Position numbers and translations under genes: made by a program. This document shows positions 36,432-46,400 of a stretch of 64,000 nt of DNA, piece after piece; the first letter of the stretch is position 1; every line of letters starts with the position of its first letter. Below the pieces are notes generated by a model. That model saw only the letters and a list, made by a program, of their open reading frames with translations, searched no databases and was not told the DNA's origin. This stretch comes from Pelagibacterium sp. 26DY04 (GTDB lineage Bacteria; Pseudomonadota; Alphaproteobacteria; Rhizobiales; Devosiaceae), in the NCBI RefSeq assembly GCF_031202305.1, contig NZ_CP101731.1, forward strand, positions 3,598,501 to 3,662,500, read 5' to 3'.

Positions 36432-37431
36432 GGCGTATCCGTGGGTTGATGACGGCATAGAGCACGTCGACGACAAGATTCACGACCATAACCACCACCG
36501 CGATGATCAGCAGGCCCCCCTGCACCACCGGGTAGTCGCGCCGCGAAATGGAATCGACGATCCATTTGCCGATCCCCGGCCAGGAAAAGATCGTCTCGGT
36601 CAAAATGGCGCCGGCAAACAGCGCCCCCACCTGCAGCCCGATGACGGTGACCACCGGGATCAGCGCATTGCGCAGCGCATGCCGGCCGATCACCAGATTG
36701 GGCCCCAGGCCCTTGGCCCGCGCTGTGCGGACATAGTCCTCGCCCAGCACTTCGAGCATGGCCGAGCGTGCCTGACGGGCGATCACGGCCATGGGAATGG
36801 TGGCCAGAACGATTGAGGGGAGGATCAGGTGCTGGACCGCCGACTGGAAAGCCCCCTCCTGCCCCGACAAGAGGCTGTCGATCAGCATGAACCCGGTCGG
36901 TGCCGGGAAATAGTACATGAGCGAAATCCGCCCTGAAACCGGCGTCCAGCCCAGCATCCCCGAAAAGAGGATGATCATCAGAAGGCCCCACCAGAAGATC
37001 GGCATGGAATAGCCCACAAGGGCGGCGGACATGGAGATCTGGTCGAACCAGCTCCCGCGCTTGACGGCGGCCAGCACCCCGAGCGGCAGCCCGATCAGGC
37101 AGGCCAGCAGCATGGCGCAAAGACCCAGCTCAACCGTCGCGGGGAAAAAGGTAGCAAAATCTGCAAGCACCGGCCGGCGCGTCACCAGCGAGGTGCCGAA
37201 ATCCCCCTGTAGCAGACCGCCGAGATAGGAAAGATACTGCTCCCAGAGCGGCCGGTCGAACCCGTATTGAGCCATCAGTTCGGCATAGCGCTCGGGCGTC
37301 AGCCCCCGCTCGCCGGCCATCAGCAGCAGCGGGTCACCGGGCAGAAGCCGCACGAAGCCGAAGGCCACGATGGTGATCCCGACAAAGGTCGGGATGAGAA
37401 CCGCAAGCTTTCCCAGTATATAGCGGATCAC
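36424..37431 (-). CDS. ABC transporter permease (DppB/OppB-like)
   Basis: The 335-residue protein has six helices, the DppB-type N-terminal MIRYILGKLAVLIPTF and the EAA-like loop ARQARSAMLEVLGEDYVRTA. The C-terminal VDVLYAVINPRIRHG is the usual ending of this family. It forms the membrane channel with the DppC-like partner. It lies 64 bp after the RidA-family gene. Confidence 0.89.
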   Translation of the reverse strand: MIRYILGKLAVLIPTFVGITIVAFGFVRLLPGDPLLLMAGERGLTPERYAELMAQYGFDRPLWEQYLSYLGGLLQGDFGTSLVTRRPVLADFATFFPATVELGLCAMLLACLIGLPLGVLAAVKRGSWFDQISMSAALVGYSMPIFWWGLLMIILFSGMLGWTPVSGRISLMYYFPAPTGFMLIDSLLSGQEGAFQSAVQHLILPSIVLATIPMAVIARQARSAMLEVLGEDYVRTARAKGLGPNLVIGRHALRNALIPVVTVIGLQVGALFAGAILTETIFSWPGIGKWIVDSISRRDYPVVQGGLLIIAVVVMVVNLVVDVLYAVINPRIRHG

Positions 37432-37495
37432 GTAAGGGAACTCCCTGATGGGCGGCTGGCCGCCACGCTCGCGGCGGCCAACCGTTCAAAATGGC

Positions 37496-37846
37496 TTAGT
37501 CGATGGCGGCGGTGATAACCACCTCGATCAGCCGGCGCGGATCGCCAAGGTCGGCGCCCCCGATCGTGGCGCGCGAAGGCAGATGGTCTTCGCCAATCCA
37601 GTCGACCCACACCCCGTTCATGGCTTCCTTGCCCGACATGTCGGACAGGTAGATGCGCGCATGCAGAATCTTGGTCTTGTCCGTGCCGCACTCGGCCAAG
37701 AGCCCGTCGAGCTTTTCGCACACCTGCCGGGTCTGCCCGGCCATGTCGAGGTCGAGATCGGTTGCCGCATGGCCGCCGGCGTAAAGCACGCCATTGTGCT
37801 CGACCGCACCGTGCATGATGCGGTGTTTCCTGTGTCGTTTGATCAT
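37496..37846 (-). CDS. RidA-family enamine/imine deaminase
   Basis: The 116-residue protein has the RidA pattern: N-terminal GAVEHNGVLYAGGHAA, the acid loop LSDMSGKEAMN and PSRATIGGADLGDP with the catalytic arginine of the PxR motif, ending in IEVVITA. RidA hydrolyses reactive enamines/imines formed by PLP or flavin enzymes. AAAGGA precedes the ATG. Its place directly after a DAO oxidase gene (17 bp) suggests it removes the imine products of that enzyme. Confidence 0.9.
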   Translation of the reverse strand: MIKRHRKHRIMHGAVEHNGVLYAGGHAATDLDLDMAGQTRQVCEKLDGLLAECGTDKTKILHARIYLSDMSGKEAMNGVWVDWIGEDHLPSRATIGGADLGDPRRLIEVVITAAID

Positions 37847-37863
37847 CCTGTTCCTTTATATCG

Positions 37864-38976
37864 TCAGGTTGGGTTTTGGGATGGATGGTAGGGCGCAAGG
37901 GAGATTTCCGGCTCGTCCCCCACCGCCAGGCGTGCGAGCTGCCGGCCCGCGAACGGTCCGATGGTCAACCCCGCGGCGCCAAGCCCATTGCCCACGATCA
38001 GCCCTTCGATCCCGGGCATGCGCCCCAGGATCGGGGTGATGGTGGATGCCGCCGGCCGGAAGCCGATACGGGTTTCGATCAGCGTCGCATCGGCAAGCCC
38101 GGGCGCGAAATGCAGGCCCGCTCCAAGCACCTCGTGCTGGCCCGCCGCCGTCACCCGATAATCGAACCCACTCCCGTCCTCGCGCGTCGCCCCGATCACA
38201 ACGCGGCTGTCGTCGAAGGCGAGCAAATAGTGGCTTGCCATAGGCAACAGCACCGGCCAGCGCGAAGTGTCGGTCCCCGGCAGGCCCAGATGGATGATCT
38301 GGCCCTTTTGCGGCACGACGGGATGGTTCAGCCCGAGGGGAGCGAGAATGCGCGATGCCCAGGCGCCGGCGGTAACGATCACCTCGTCGGCCCCGATCAC
38401 GCTGCCCTGCCCGTCGCGAACCACGGGTCGGCCGCCTTGGAGCTCGAGCGTTGCAAGATCGCTCAAAAGCGTCGCCCCGCTCACGACAGCCGCCCGTACC
38501 ATGGCGGCGGCCAGGAGCCGCGCATCGACGCGCGCCCCGCCGGGCACGTACAGCGCCTTCAAATCATCGCGCAGCGGCGGGAACAGCGCCCGCGCCTGCT
38601 CTGGCGTCAATTCCTCGAACCCGCCGGATTCCGGCGCCTCGGCCGTCCGCTGGGCGAGCCGCTCGGCCGCCGCCGCGTATTCGGCCTCGTCATCGGCAAC
38701 CACCAGGGCGCCGACCTTGCGATAGCCCACCTGGTCCTCGCCGCGTGTCGCAAGCCCCTCGACCAGTTCGGCATAATACCGGGCACCGGCCGCATACATG
38801 GCGTACCAGTCGCCATCGGCGGCCTTGGTCGCCCAGGGGCAGACGATCCCGGCTCCCGCCAGCGTCGCCTTGCCCTCATGGGTCTGGTCGATAATGGTGA
38901 CCTCATGCCCGGAAAGGGCAAGATGATAGGCAGTACTGGCGCCGAGAATCCCGGCGCCAATGATTACGATCTTCAT
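37864..38976 (-). CDS. FAD-dependent amino acid/amine oxidase, DAO family (copy 1)
   Basis: The 370-residue flavoprotein has the N-terminal FAD motif IGAGILGASTAYHLALSG, a conserved GIVCPWATK flavin loop and the C-terminal GNGLGAAGLTIGPFAGRQL that closes the DAO fold. It resembles DadA/glycine-oxidase-type enzymes that oxidise D-amino acids or amines. The substrate is unknown. Its start overlaps the solute-binding-protein stop by 4 bp, and a RidA gene follows. The protein is only distantly like the second DAO copy, so the two probably act on different intermediates. Confidence 0.86.
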   Translation of the reverse strand: MKIVIIGAGILGASTAYHLALSGHEVTIIDQTHEGKATLAGAGIVCPWATKAADGDWYAMYAAGARYYAELVEGLATRGEDQVGYRKVGALVVADDEAEYAAAAERLAQRTAEAPESGGFEELTPEQARALFPPLRDDLKALYVPGGARVDARLLAAAMVRAAVVSGATLLSDLATLELQGGRPVVRDGQGSVIGADEVIVTAGAWASRILAPLGLNHPVVPQKGQIIHLGLPGTDTSRWPVLLPMASHYLLAFDDSRVVIGATREDGSGFDYRVTAAGQHEVLGAGLHFAPGLADATLIETRIGFRPAASTITPILGRMPGIEGLIVGNGLGAAGLTIGPFAGRQLARLAVGDEPEISLAPYHPSQNPT

Positions 38977-40577
38977 TCTACAGTCACACCCGAAAGCCGC
39001 GAGGTGCCGAAGATGGCCGGCACATAACCCTTGACCGAGGTGTTGACGGCGGTGATCTGGTCGGCGCCGCCGAGCACCACGACCGGCACCTGGTCATGAA
39101 CGATCTGCTGGGCCTCGAGATAAAGCCCGGTCCGCTCGTCCTGATCGGTGATCGATCCCGCCTCGGTCATGACGGTGTTGAAATCGTCATCGCACCAGCG
39201 TCCGATATTGGAGGGCGCGGGCACGCCTTCTTCGTCGCAGCTCAGATAGTTGTTCGGGATCTGGCTCGGATCGGGGAAGTCGTAGATGCCCCCGAACATG
39301 CCCACTTCCGCTTCGCCATTGCGGGCGCGCTCGATATATTCGGCCCATTCATAGGTGACGATCTCGGCCTGGACCCCGATTTCCGCCCAGTCGGCCTGGA
39401 TGATTTCCGCGGCGCGGCGGCCATTGGGCATATAGGGACGGGCGACCGGAACGGCCCAGAGCTGGGTGGTAAAGCCATCGGCAAATCCGGCTTCTTCGAG
39501 CAGGGCCCGCGCCGCCTCGGGATCGTAGTCCCAGGGGGCGATATCTTCCGCATGGCCCCAAAGCGCCGGGGGCACAACGGCACCGGTCACATGGCCCATG
39601 CCGCTATAGACAACCTCGACAAGATTCTCCATGTCGATGGCCTGCGCCAGGGCCTGCCGGACGCGCTGATCCTGGAATTTTTCGTCCTCGAAATTGAAGT
39701 GCAGCATGCCGGTCGAAGCGACGGGCGTGCGCACCGCCTCGAGATTGCCCGACTGCTCGATCGTTTCGCGATCGGCGAGATTGGGATAGAGCCCGATCAG
39801 GCATTCTCCGGCCAGGGCGCGTTGCAGGCGAACCGTGGCATCGCTCGAAATCGCCATCACCACCGCGTCCACCATGGGCGTGCGGTTGTCGTCACCGATC
39901 TGGGCACCCCAGGTCTCGGCGAACGGCAACAGCCGGACGATGGCATCGGCCTGATAGGCCTGGAGCTGGAAAGGTCCGGTGCCGATGGGCTGGAGATCGA
40001 GCTGCTCGGGCGTTCCCGCCGCCATCATCGCATCGGCATATTCGGCCGAGGTGATGGCCAGCGAACCGTGCGCCATGGTGCCGATGAAGGCCGCCAGCGG
40101 CTCTTTGAGCGTGAAGGAAACCGTATAGTCGTCGACCTTTTCGACGCTCTCGAGAATATCGGCCAGCTTGGCATTGAAAGTGACATAATTGCCCCCGCTC
40201 ACCTCGTAATAGGGGTGCTCGGGGTTCATCATGCGCTCGAATGTGAAGATCACGTCGTCGGCGTTCATCGGCCGGGTGGGCGTGAACAGCGCATTGGACT
40301 GCCAGGCGACATCCTGGCGCAGGGTGAAGGTATAGGTCAGCCCGTCCTCGGACACTTCCCAGCTTTCGGCAAGGGCCGGTTCGATGTTGGAGCCGCCGCG
40401 CTCGACCGAGACGAGACCGTCATAGATCTGGCCAAGCGCATAGATGGTCGTGCCGTTGCTCGAGAGCTCGGGGTTGAAGATTTCGGGTGAGCCTTCGAGG
40501 CAGACGGTGAGTACCTGGGCTTGCGCGGGCAGAGCCGCAAATGCTGCCAGTGCTCCCAAAAGCAGAGCCTTGTTCAT
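38973..40577 (-). CDS. Family-5 solute-binding protein of an oligopeptide-type ABC transporter
   Basis: The 534-residue periplasmic protein has a signal peptide at 1-20 (cleavage after AQA). The mature start VLTVCLEGSPEIFNPELSSN is typical of DppA/OppA-type binding proteins. It gives the transporter its specificity. The family binds peptides, opines, nickel or glycans, so the ligand is uncertain. It is first in the ten-gene operon, with its promoter in the 145-bp region shared with the LysR gene. Confidence 0.92.
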   Translation of the reverse strand: MNKALLLGALAAFAALPAQAQVLTVCLEGSPEIFNPELSSNGTTIYALGQIYDGLVSVERGGSNIEPALAESWEVSEDGLTYTFTLRQDVAWQSNALFTPTRPMNADDVIFTFERMMNPEHPYYEVSGGNYVTFNAKLADILESVEKVDDYTVSFTLKEPLAAFIGTMAHGSLAITSAEYADAMMAAGTPEQLDLQPIGTGPFQLQAYQADAIVRLLPFAETWGAQIGDDNRTPMVDAVVMAISSDATVRLQRALAGECLIGLYPNLADRETIEQSGNLEAVRTPVASTGMLHFNFEDEKFQDQRVRQALAQAIDMENLVEVVYSGMGHVTGAVVPPALWGHAEDIAPWDYDPEAARALLEEAGFADGFTTQLWAVPVARPYMPNGRRAAEIIQADWAEIGVQAEIVTYEWAEYIERARNGEAEVGMFGGIYDFPDPSQIPNNYLSCDEEGVPAPSNIGRWCDDDFNTVMTEAGSITDQDERTGLYLEAQQIVHDQVPVVVLGGADQITAVNTSVKGYVPAIFGTSRLSGVTVE

Positions 40578-40677
40578 GATGATCCCTCCAGATCAGAAAT
40601 TTCGTCACTCAGGCATGTGCGACCCGGCCATTGCAAAGGCTCCATGACATGATTGTCAAATTGCTTTTTCTCCCCTC

Positions 40678-40698
40678 ATTATTCCATATAGGCATAAT
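40678..40698. promoter_or_regulatory. Candidate LysR-type operator in the divergent region
   Basis: ATTATTCC and GGCATAAT, separated by ATATA, form a 21-bp imperfect palindrome with one mismatch. AT-rich interrupted dyads of this T-N11-A type are LysR targets. It lies 25 bp before the LysR start, between it and the transport operon. Confidence 0.45.
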
Positions 40699-40722
40699 GG
40701 ACATGCAAAGAGGGCCCTCTCG

Positions 40723-41634
40723 GTGAACATTCGTCAGCTCGAAGCCTTTCATGTCGTTATGGAAACCGGCTCGGTGACCCTTGCCGGGGAGAAGTTGGGC
40801 ATTTCACAATCAGCGGTCAGCAAGCTGCTCAAATCTTTTGCTGAAAGCTGCGGCTTCAAGCTGTTTACGCGCAGCGGCGGACGCATGTTGCCCACCCCCG
40901 ACGCCAAGCTTCTGGCCAATGAGGTCGAGCGGCTGTTTACCGGCACCGACCGCATCCGGCGCCTGGCCCAGGCGGTCAAGGATCGCGAGTGGGGCCAGGT
41001 CACCGTCGCGGCCCCGGCGGCGCTTTCGGCCCGTTTCCTGGCTCGTATCCTGGGGCCGATGATGGGCCGGCAGAGCGACATACACGTCAAGCTCATCAAC
41101 CAGCCGAGCCCGCGCATCGCCGAACTGGTTACCACCCAGCAGATCGATATCGGGCTCAGCGTCCAGCCTTTCGATCACCCGCACGTCACCTCGCAATCGA
41201 TCCTGCGCTTTGCCATGAATTGCGCGCTGCCCGCAGGTCACCGCCTGGCGCGCAACAATGTCGTCAGCGTCGAGGACCTGCGCCATGAACGCTTCATCGG
41301 GCTGGCGCGTGACGATTGTTCCATCATGACCATCGACCGCGCCTTTCAGCTTCAGGGCGTCCAGAAGAACAGCCATGTGGAAGTTCCGATGTCGGAAACC
41401 GCCTGCGACTTCGTCGCGGCCGGGGCGGGCGTTTCCATCGTGCCGCCATTCGTGGGCCTGGGTTACGGTCCCGACCAGATCGTCCGCCGCCCGCTTCTTC
41501 CCGTCACCGCCATGGATGTCTGGCTGTTGATGCCCGCCACGCGGCCGCCCTCGCTTGCCGCGCAAAAGATCGTCGAGGTGATCCGCGACGCCATGCACCC
41601 CTACCACCTGCGCTCCGACCACGCCTGGACATGA
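40723..41634 (+). CDS. LysR-type transcriptional regulator
   Basis: The 303-residue regulator has a winged helix-turn-helix at residues 1-60 (QLEAFHVVMETGSVTLAGEK, GISQSAVSKLLKSF). A periplasmic-binding-like co-inducer domain fills the rest. The start is a GTG preceded by AGAGGG. It is divergent from the ten-gene transport/oxidase operon, the usual layout for its regulator. The inducer is presumably the imported compound or an oxidation product. Confidence 0.9.
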   Translation: MNIRQLEAFHVVMETGSVTLAGEKLGISQSAVSKLLKSFAESCGFKLFTRSGGRMLPTPDAKLLANEVERLFTGTDRIRRLAQAVKDREWGQVTVAAPAALSARFLARILGPMMGRQSDIHVKLINQPSPRIAELVTTQQIDIGLSVQPFDHPHVTSQSILRFAMNCALPAGHRLARNNVVSVEDLRHERFIGLARDDCSIMTIDRAFQLQGVQKNSHVEVPMSETACDFVAAGAGVSIVPPFVGLGYGPDQIVRRPLLPVTAMDVWLLMPATRPPSLAAQKIVEVIRDAMHPYHLRSDHAWT

Positions 41635-41886
41635 CCGCCGCCGATCCGCTGTGAGGGGGCGAAAGCACTTTTGCCGTTCGGAAGCCCGGCGAACGCGGGT
41701 AGGACGTTGGGCGCCTTGCCGCCCATCGGGAAACCAGCCCCCCAAGGTCTGCCGGGGCTGTGGGGCTGACCAATCCGCCCCTTCTGCCATCGACCGCCAT
41801 ACATGCTTGACTGCTGATGCTGGCCACCCTCACCCGCCGCTCCTGCAGGCCGCGCGCCCCAGACCACCCCCACCCGGTCGGTGCTG

Positions 41887-42246
41887 CTAGGAAGGCGAAT
41901 GCGTGAGGATATTGACCAACCGTCCGAAGGGATCGCGGACATAGAAGCGCCTGACGCCCCAAGGCTCCTGCTGCGGGCCATATTCGATGGTCAGCCCTGC
42001 CGCCTCGACCCGCTCCAGCACCGAGTCGAAATCATCGACTTCGATGGAAAGATCGGGGACCGCGGTGCCCGACCCGCCCTGGCTGGCGATGCTGATCTGT
42101 GGCCGCGCCTGAACCTCCGGCGCCGCGAAGGTGAGGATCCATCCCTGATCCATCGCCACCGCGAGCCCCAGTATGTCGGCATAAAACAGCCGAGCCGCTT
42201 GCGGCTGCGGGGCGGCGATGTTGGCGACGATGCGTTTGACGGCCAT
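41887..42246 (-). CDS. VOC-superfamily protein (glyoxalase/bleomycin-resistance type)
   Basis: The 119-residue protein has the beta-alpha-beta3 VOC layout: KRIVANIAAPQPQAARLFYA, ending in GVRRFYVRDPFGRLVNIL with the metal-side Arg/Asp region. GGAGAG precedes the ATG at 42246; the GTG at 42252 is less likely. VOC proteins isomerise, cleave or sequester small molecules. I cannot name the substrate. It is convergent with the LysR gene across 252 bp in which I see no gene. Confidence 0.75.
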   Translation of the reverse strand: MAVKRIVANIAAPQPQAARLFYADILGLAVAMDQGWILTFAAPEVQARPQISIASQGGSGTAVPDLSIEVDDFDSVLERVEAAGLTIEYGPQQEPWGVRRFYVRDPFGRLVNILTHSPS

Positions 42247-42321
42247 GGGCACTCTCCGCTGGCGCTTTCGACTATGCGATTGGCGGCCCCTCAGACCATT
42301 GCGAAACCCGCCGGCCCATCC

Positions 42322-43320
42322 TCACCCGATCTCGATGGCGCACCAATGCCGGTAAGGCTTTTCCGGCGTTGCGACCGGCGAGGGGAAATGGGGGTGGTTG
42401 ATCGCATCGGGAAAATTCTGGTCTTCGAGACAAAGCCCGGCAAACGGGGGGTATGAGGCTCCGTCGAGACCCGGCACCGTCACATCGAGCTTCCATCCAT
42501 TGTAGATTTGCAGCCCCGGCTGGTCGGTGAAGAGCTTGAGCGTAAGCGAACCGTCCGGCGCCTCCACTGTTGCCACCGGCTTGTCGATATTCCGGCGGGT
42601 ATCGAGGACGAAGTTGAAATCGATCTTCTGTCCTTCGCCCCCGGCACTGCGCAACGTGCGCGGCACGCGGAAATCGAGATCGGTATCATGGACCGGAAGG
42701 ATCGTCCCGGTCGGGATCTGCCCGTCCCCCAATTGGGTATAGGCACCCGCCGAAACAGCCAGCCGGTGGTCGAGCACCTCGCCTTTGCCCAGGAGGTTGA
42801 AATAATTGTGCTGGACGATATTGACCGGAGTGGGCCTGTCGGTGTCGGCGGCAAAATCGATCTCCAGCCGGTTCCCCGACAGCCGGTAGGTCACTGACAT
42901 CTCCAGCGTGCCGGGATAGCCCATATCCCCGTCCGGGCTGGTGAGCGTGAGCTTGACCCTGTCGCCGGTCTCTTCAGCGATGCGCCAGACTTTTTTGGCG
43001 ATCCCGCCCGGTCCGCCATGGAGATGGTTGGCACCCTCATTGGCGGGCAGGCTGTAGGTCTTGCCATCGAGATTGAACTTCGCGCCCCCGATGCGGTTGG
43101 CAACCCGCCCGGCAATGGCACCGAAATAGGGGCTGTGGTCGGAATAAAGTGAAAAATCGTCGAACCCGAGCACCACGGGCCGCAGCGTTTCGCCCACCGG
43201 CACCCGCCAGTCGCGGATCAGCGCGCCATAGGTGAGGATCGAAACCGAAACCCCGCTCGCGGAGGTGAGCACCACCTCATGAACGTCTTCCCCCGCGATC
43301 GATCCCACGATTCGTGCCAT
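42322..43320 (-). CDS. galM: Aldose 1-epimerase (galactose mutarotase)
   Basis: The 332-residue mutarotase interconverts alpha and beta anomers of aldoses. It has the family blocks GAIAGRVANRIGGAKF, NEGANHLHGGPGG with a catalytic His and QHNYFNLLGKG. The C-terminal AGLCLEDQNFPDAINHPHFP carries the catalytic Glu. GGGGAGAG sits before the ATG at 43320. It follows the dnaE2 gene on the same strand after 92 bp, but no functional link is evident. It may serve general sugar metabolism. Confidence 0.92.
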   Translation of the reverse strand: MARIVGSIAGEDVHEVVLTSASGVSVSILTYGALIRDWRVPVGETLRPVVLGFDDFSLYSDHSPYFGAIAGRVANRIGGAKFNLDGKTYSLPANEGANHLHGGPGGIAKKVWRIAEETGDRVKLTLTSPDGDMGYPGTLEMSVTYRLSGNRLEIDFAADTDRPTPVNIVQHNYFNLLGKGEVLDHRLAVSAGAYTQLGDGQIPTGTILPVHDTDLDFRVPRTLRSAGGEGQKIDFNFVLDTRRNIDKPVATVEAPDGSLTLKLFTDQPGLQIYNGWKLDVTVPGLDGASYPPFAGLCLEDQNFPDAINHPHFPSPVATPEKPYRHWCAIEIG

Positions 43321-43412
43321 TGCCACTCTCCCCTGCTGGCATGCATTCTCTTAGCCCGACGGGGACAAGTTTTCCATACGCCGCACGACCCTGCGTGCCT
43401 ATGTCGGCCCGC

Positions 43413-46400
43413 TCAGTGGAAATCGCGCGATTTGGGCACCATCCGCGCATTGCGCGGATGACCATGCAGTCTTTGCGGCACACCTCCCTCGCCCCCCTGG
43501 GACATGGCCAGCCCATCGAGCAGATCCGAGCGATCATAAATTGCGCTGGCCATAACATGGATCACCCCCTCCTTGCTCTTTTGCACCTCCCCCTCGATCA
43601 CGGCCAGGCGAGAAGCCATGATTTCCCGGCGATACTTCTCGAACCGGCTCGCCCACATCAGCCCGTTGGCAATGCCGGTTTCGTCCTCGATCGTCAGGAA
43701 AATGGCATTGCCCTTGCCGGGCCGCTGGCGGATCAGAACGACCCCGGCCACCAGCACCTTTCGCCCGTCCGGCACGTCCTCGAGCCCCTTGCAGGTGACC
43801 ACGCCATCGGCGGAAAATTTCTCCCGCAGGAAGCTCATGGGATGGGCTTTGAGCGAGAGCCTTATTGTCTGATAGTCGGCGATCACCTGCTCGGAAAGCG
43901 GCATGGCCGGCAGACCCATTTCGGGCTCATCCCCCAGTTCGCGCCCTTCGGCCGCTGCGAACAGCGGTAGAGGATCATCCTGGGGTAAACGCCTGACATT
44001 CCAAGCCGATTCGCGCCGGTCGAGCCCCATCGATCCCATGGCGTCCGCATCGGCTAAAAGCGTCAGCGCCCGGTTGGGCAGACCGGAGCGCTGCCAGAGA
44101 TCATCGACCGATTCGTACCCCCCTTTCCGCCGTTCGATGAGCTTTGCGCTCCACTCCTTTTTGAACCCGTCCATCTGCCTAAAACCGATCCTGAGCGCCC
44201 ACTTATCCCCACTTCCTTTTTCCAGTGTATTGTCATGGAAGCTGAAATTGACGTCGACCGGCAGCACCTCGACCCCATGCTCACGCGCATCGCGCACGAT
44301 CTGGGCCGGTGCATAAAAGCCCATCGGCTGGGAGTTCAAAAGCGCGCAGGCAAAAACGTCGGGGTAGTATTTCTTGATCCAGGCCGAAACATAGACCAGC
44401 TTGGCAAAGCTCGCCGCATGGCTTTCGGGAAAGCCGTAATCGCCGAACCCCTTGATCTGGTTGAAACAGCGCTGGGCGAATTCGGGCTTGTAGCCGCGCG
44501 CGATCATGCGGGTGACCATCATCTTTTCGAATTGGCCTATGGTGCCGTTATGGCGGAAGGTGGCCATGGCCTTGCGCAAGCCGTTGGCCTCGTCCTCGGT
44601 AAATTCCGCCGCCACCATCGCCAGTTGCATGGCCTGTTCCTGAAACAGCGGCACGCCCTTGGTCCGTTCCAGAACATTGCGCAATTCGTCTTTGTCGTGG
44701 GGCGGACCGGGTTCGGGATACTCGATATCTTCCTCCCCGCTCCGCCGCCGAAGATAGGGATGGACCATGTCGCCCTGGATCGGTCCGGGCCTGACGATCG
44801 CGACCTGGATTACGAGGTCATAGAACTTTCGCGGTTTGAGCCTTGGCAGCATGTTGATCTGCGCCCGGCTCTCCACTTGGAAGACCCCGATGGAATCGCC
44901 CTCACACAGCATGTCGAAAACCCCGGCCACTTCCGGATCGTCTGGATTGTCCGATTTGATATCGGCCAGCTCCAGTTTTCGCTTGTAATGGGTTTCGATC
45001 AGATCGAATGCCTTGCGAATGCAGGTCAGCATGCCCAGCCCGAGCACGTCGACCTTGAGCATCCCCACTCTGTCGATATCGTCCTTGTCCCATTCGATGA
45101 ATGTACGGTCATCCATGGCCGCATTGGCGACGGGAACATATTCATCGAGCCGGTTCTGAGTGAGGACAAATCCACCGACGTGCTGGGAGAGACGACGCGG
45201 AAAACCCAGGAGCCGCGTGGCGAGTTTCACCGCCCGCAGGATGTTGGGATTGGATGGGTCGAGCCCGGCTTGAGCGATATGCTTATCGGGCAGTTTCTCG
45301 TCGCTCCAGCTTCCCCAGACGGTCGAGGCGATGCGGGAGGTGATGTCCTCGGTCAGTCCAAGCGCCTTGCCCACCTCGCGAATGGCCGAACGCGGACGGT
45401 AGCTGATCACCGTCGCGGCGATTCCAGCCCGGTGCCGGCCATAGGTCTCGTAGATGTGCTGGATGATCTCCTCGCGCCTCTCATGCTCGAAATCGACGTC
45501 GATATCGGGCGGCTCGCCACGGTTTTTCGACAGGAACCGGGCGAACAGCAATTGATGCTCGGCCGGGTCCACCGCCGTGATGCCCAAGGCATAGCACACC
45601 GCCGAATTGGCCGCCGATCCGCGCCCCTGACAGAGGATTTTCTTGTCCTGCGCCACCCGCACGATGTCGTATATAGTCAGGAAATAGGTCGCGTAATTGA
45701 GTTCCCCGATCAGCGCGAGTTCGCTTTGGATCTGGGCTCTCACCTTTTGGGGAATGCCTTCGGGATAGCGCCACTCCGCCCGACTCCATGTCAGGTTTTC
45801 CAGATGCTCTTGCGCCGTTTTGTCAGGCGGCACCGGCTCCTGGGGGTATTCATATTTCAGTTGATCGAGGGAAAAATCGATCATCTGGAGGAACCGTTCG
45901 GTCTCGGCGACAGCATTGGGAAAAGCGGCAAAGAGGCGTTGCATCTCTTCCGGCAGCTTGAGATGCCGCTCGGCATTGGCTTGCAGCACCGTGCCGGCTT
46001 TGTCGATCGTCACCTTCTCGCGGATACAGGTGAGAATATCCTGCACATCCCGTTGACCGGCCACATGGTAGAGCACGTCATTGGTGGCAAGAAGCGGCAC
46101 CCGATGTGCAGATGCAATAGCGCTTAGACGGGCCAGGCGACGCGCGTCATGGGTTTTGTATCCACATGCCGCTCCCAGCCACACATCGCACGCCGCCCTC
46201 CCAAGACGCTCGAGAACCCCACGCACGTCATCAGGATTTTCAGGCGGCAGCACGATAAGACTGAGCCCGGCGCACCAGTGCAAAAGATCCTCGAGCCTTA
46301 AGATGCAATCGCCCTTTTCGGCCTTGCGATTTCCGAGCGTCAGAAGGCGGCACAGCCGCCCCCAAGCCTCCCGGTCCTGAGGATAGGCGACGATATCGGG

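Noticed and set aside
41635-41886. Possible small gene in the 252-bp convergent gap
   Set aside because: The frames here are short, Pro/Arg-rich and without a ribosome binding site; I see no feature.
44235-46127. 630-codon frame opposite dnaE2
   Set aside because: It is antisense to conserved PHP and polymerase motifs and shows no domain, so it is a GC-rich shadow.
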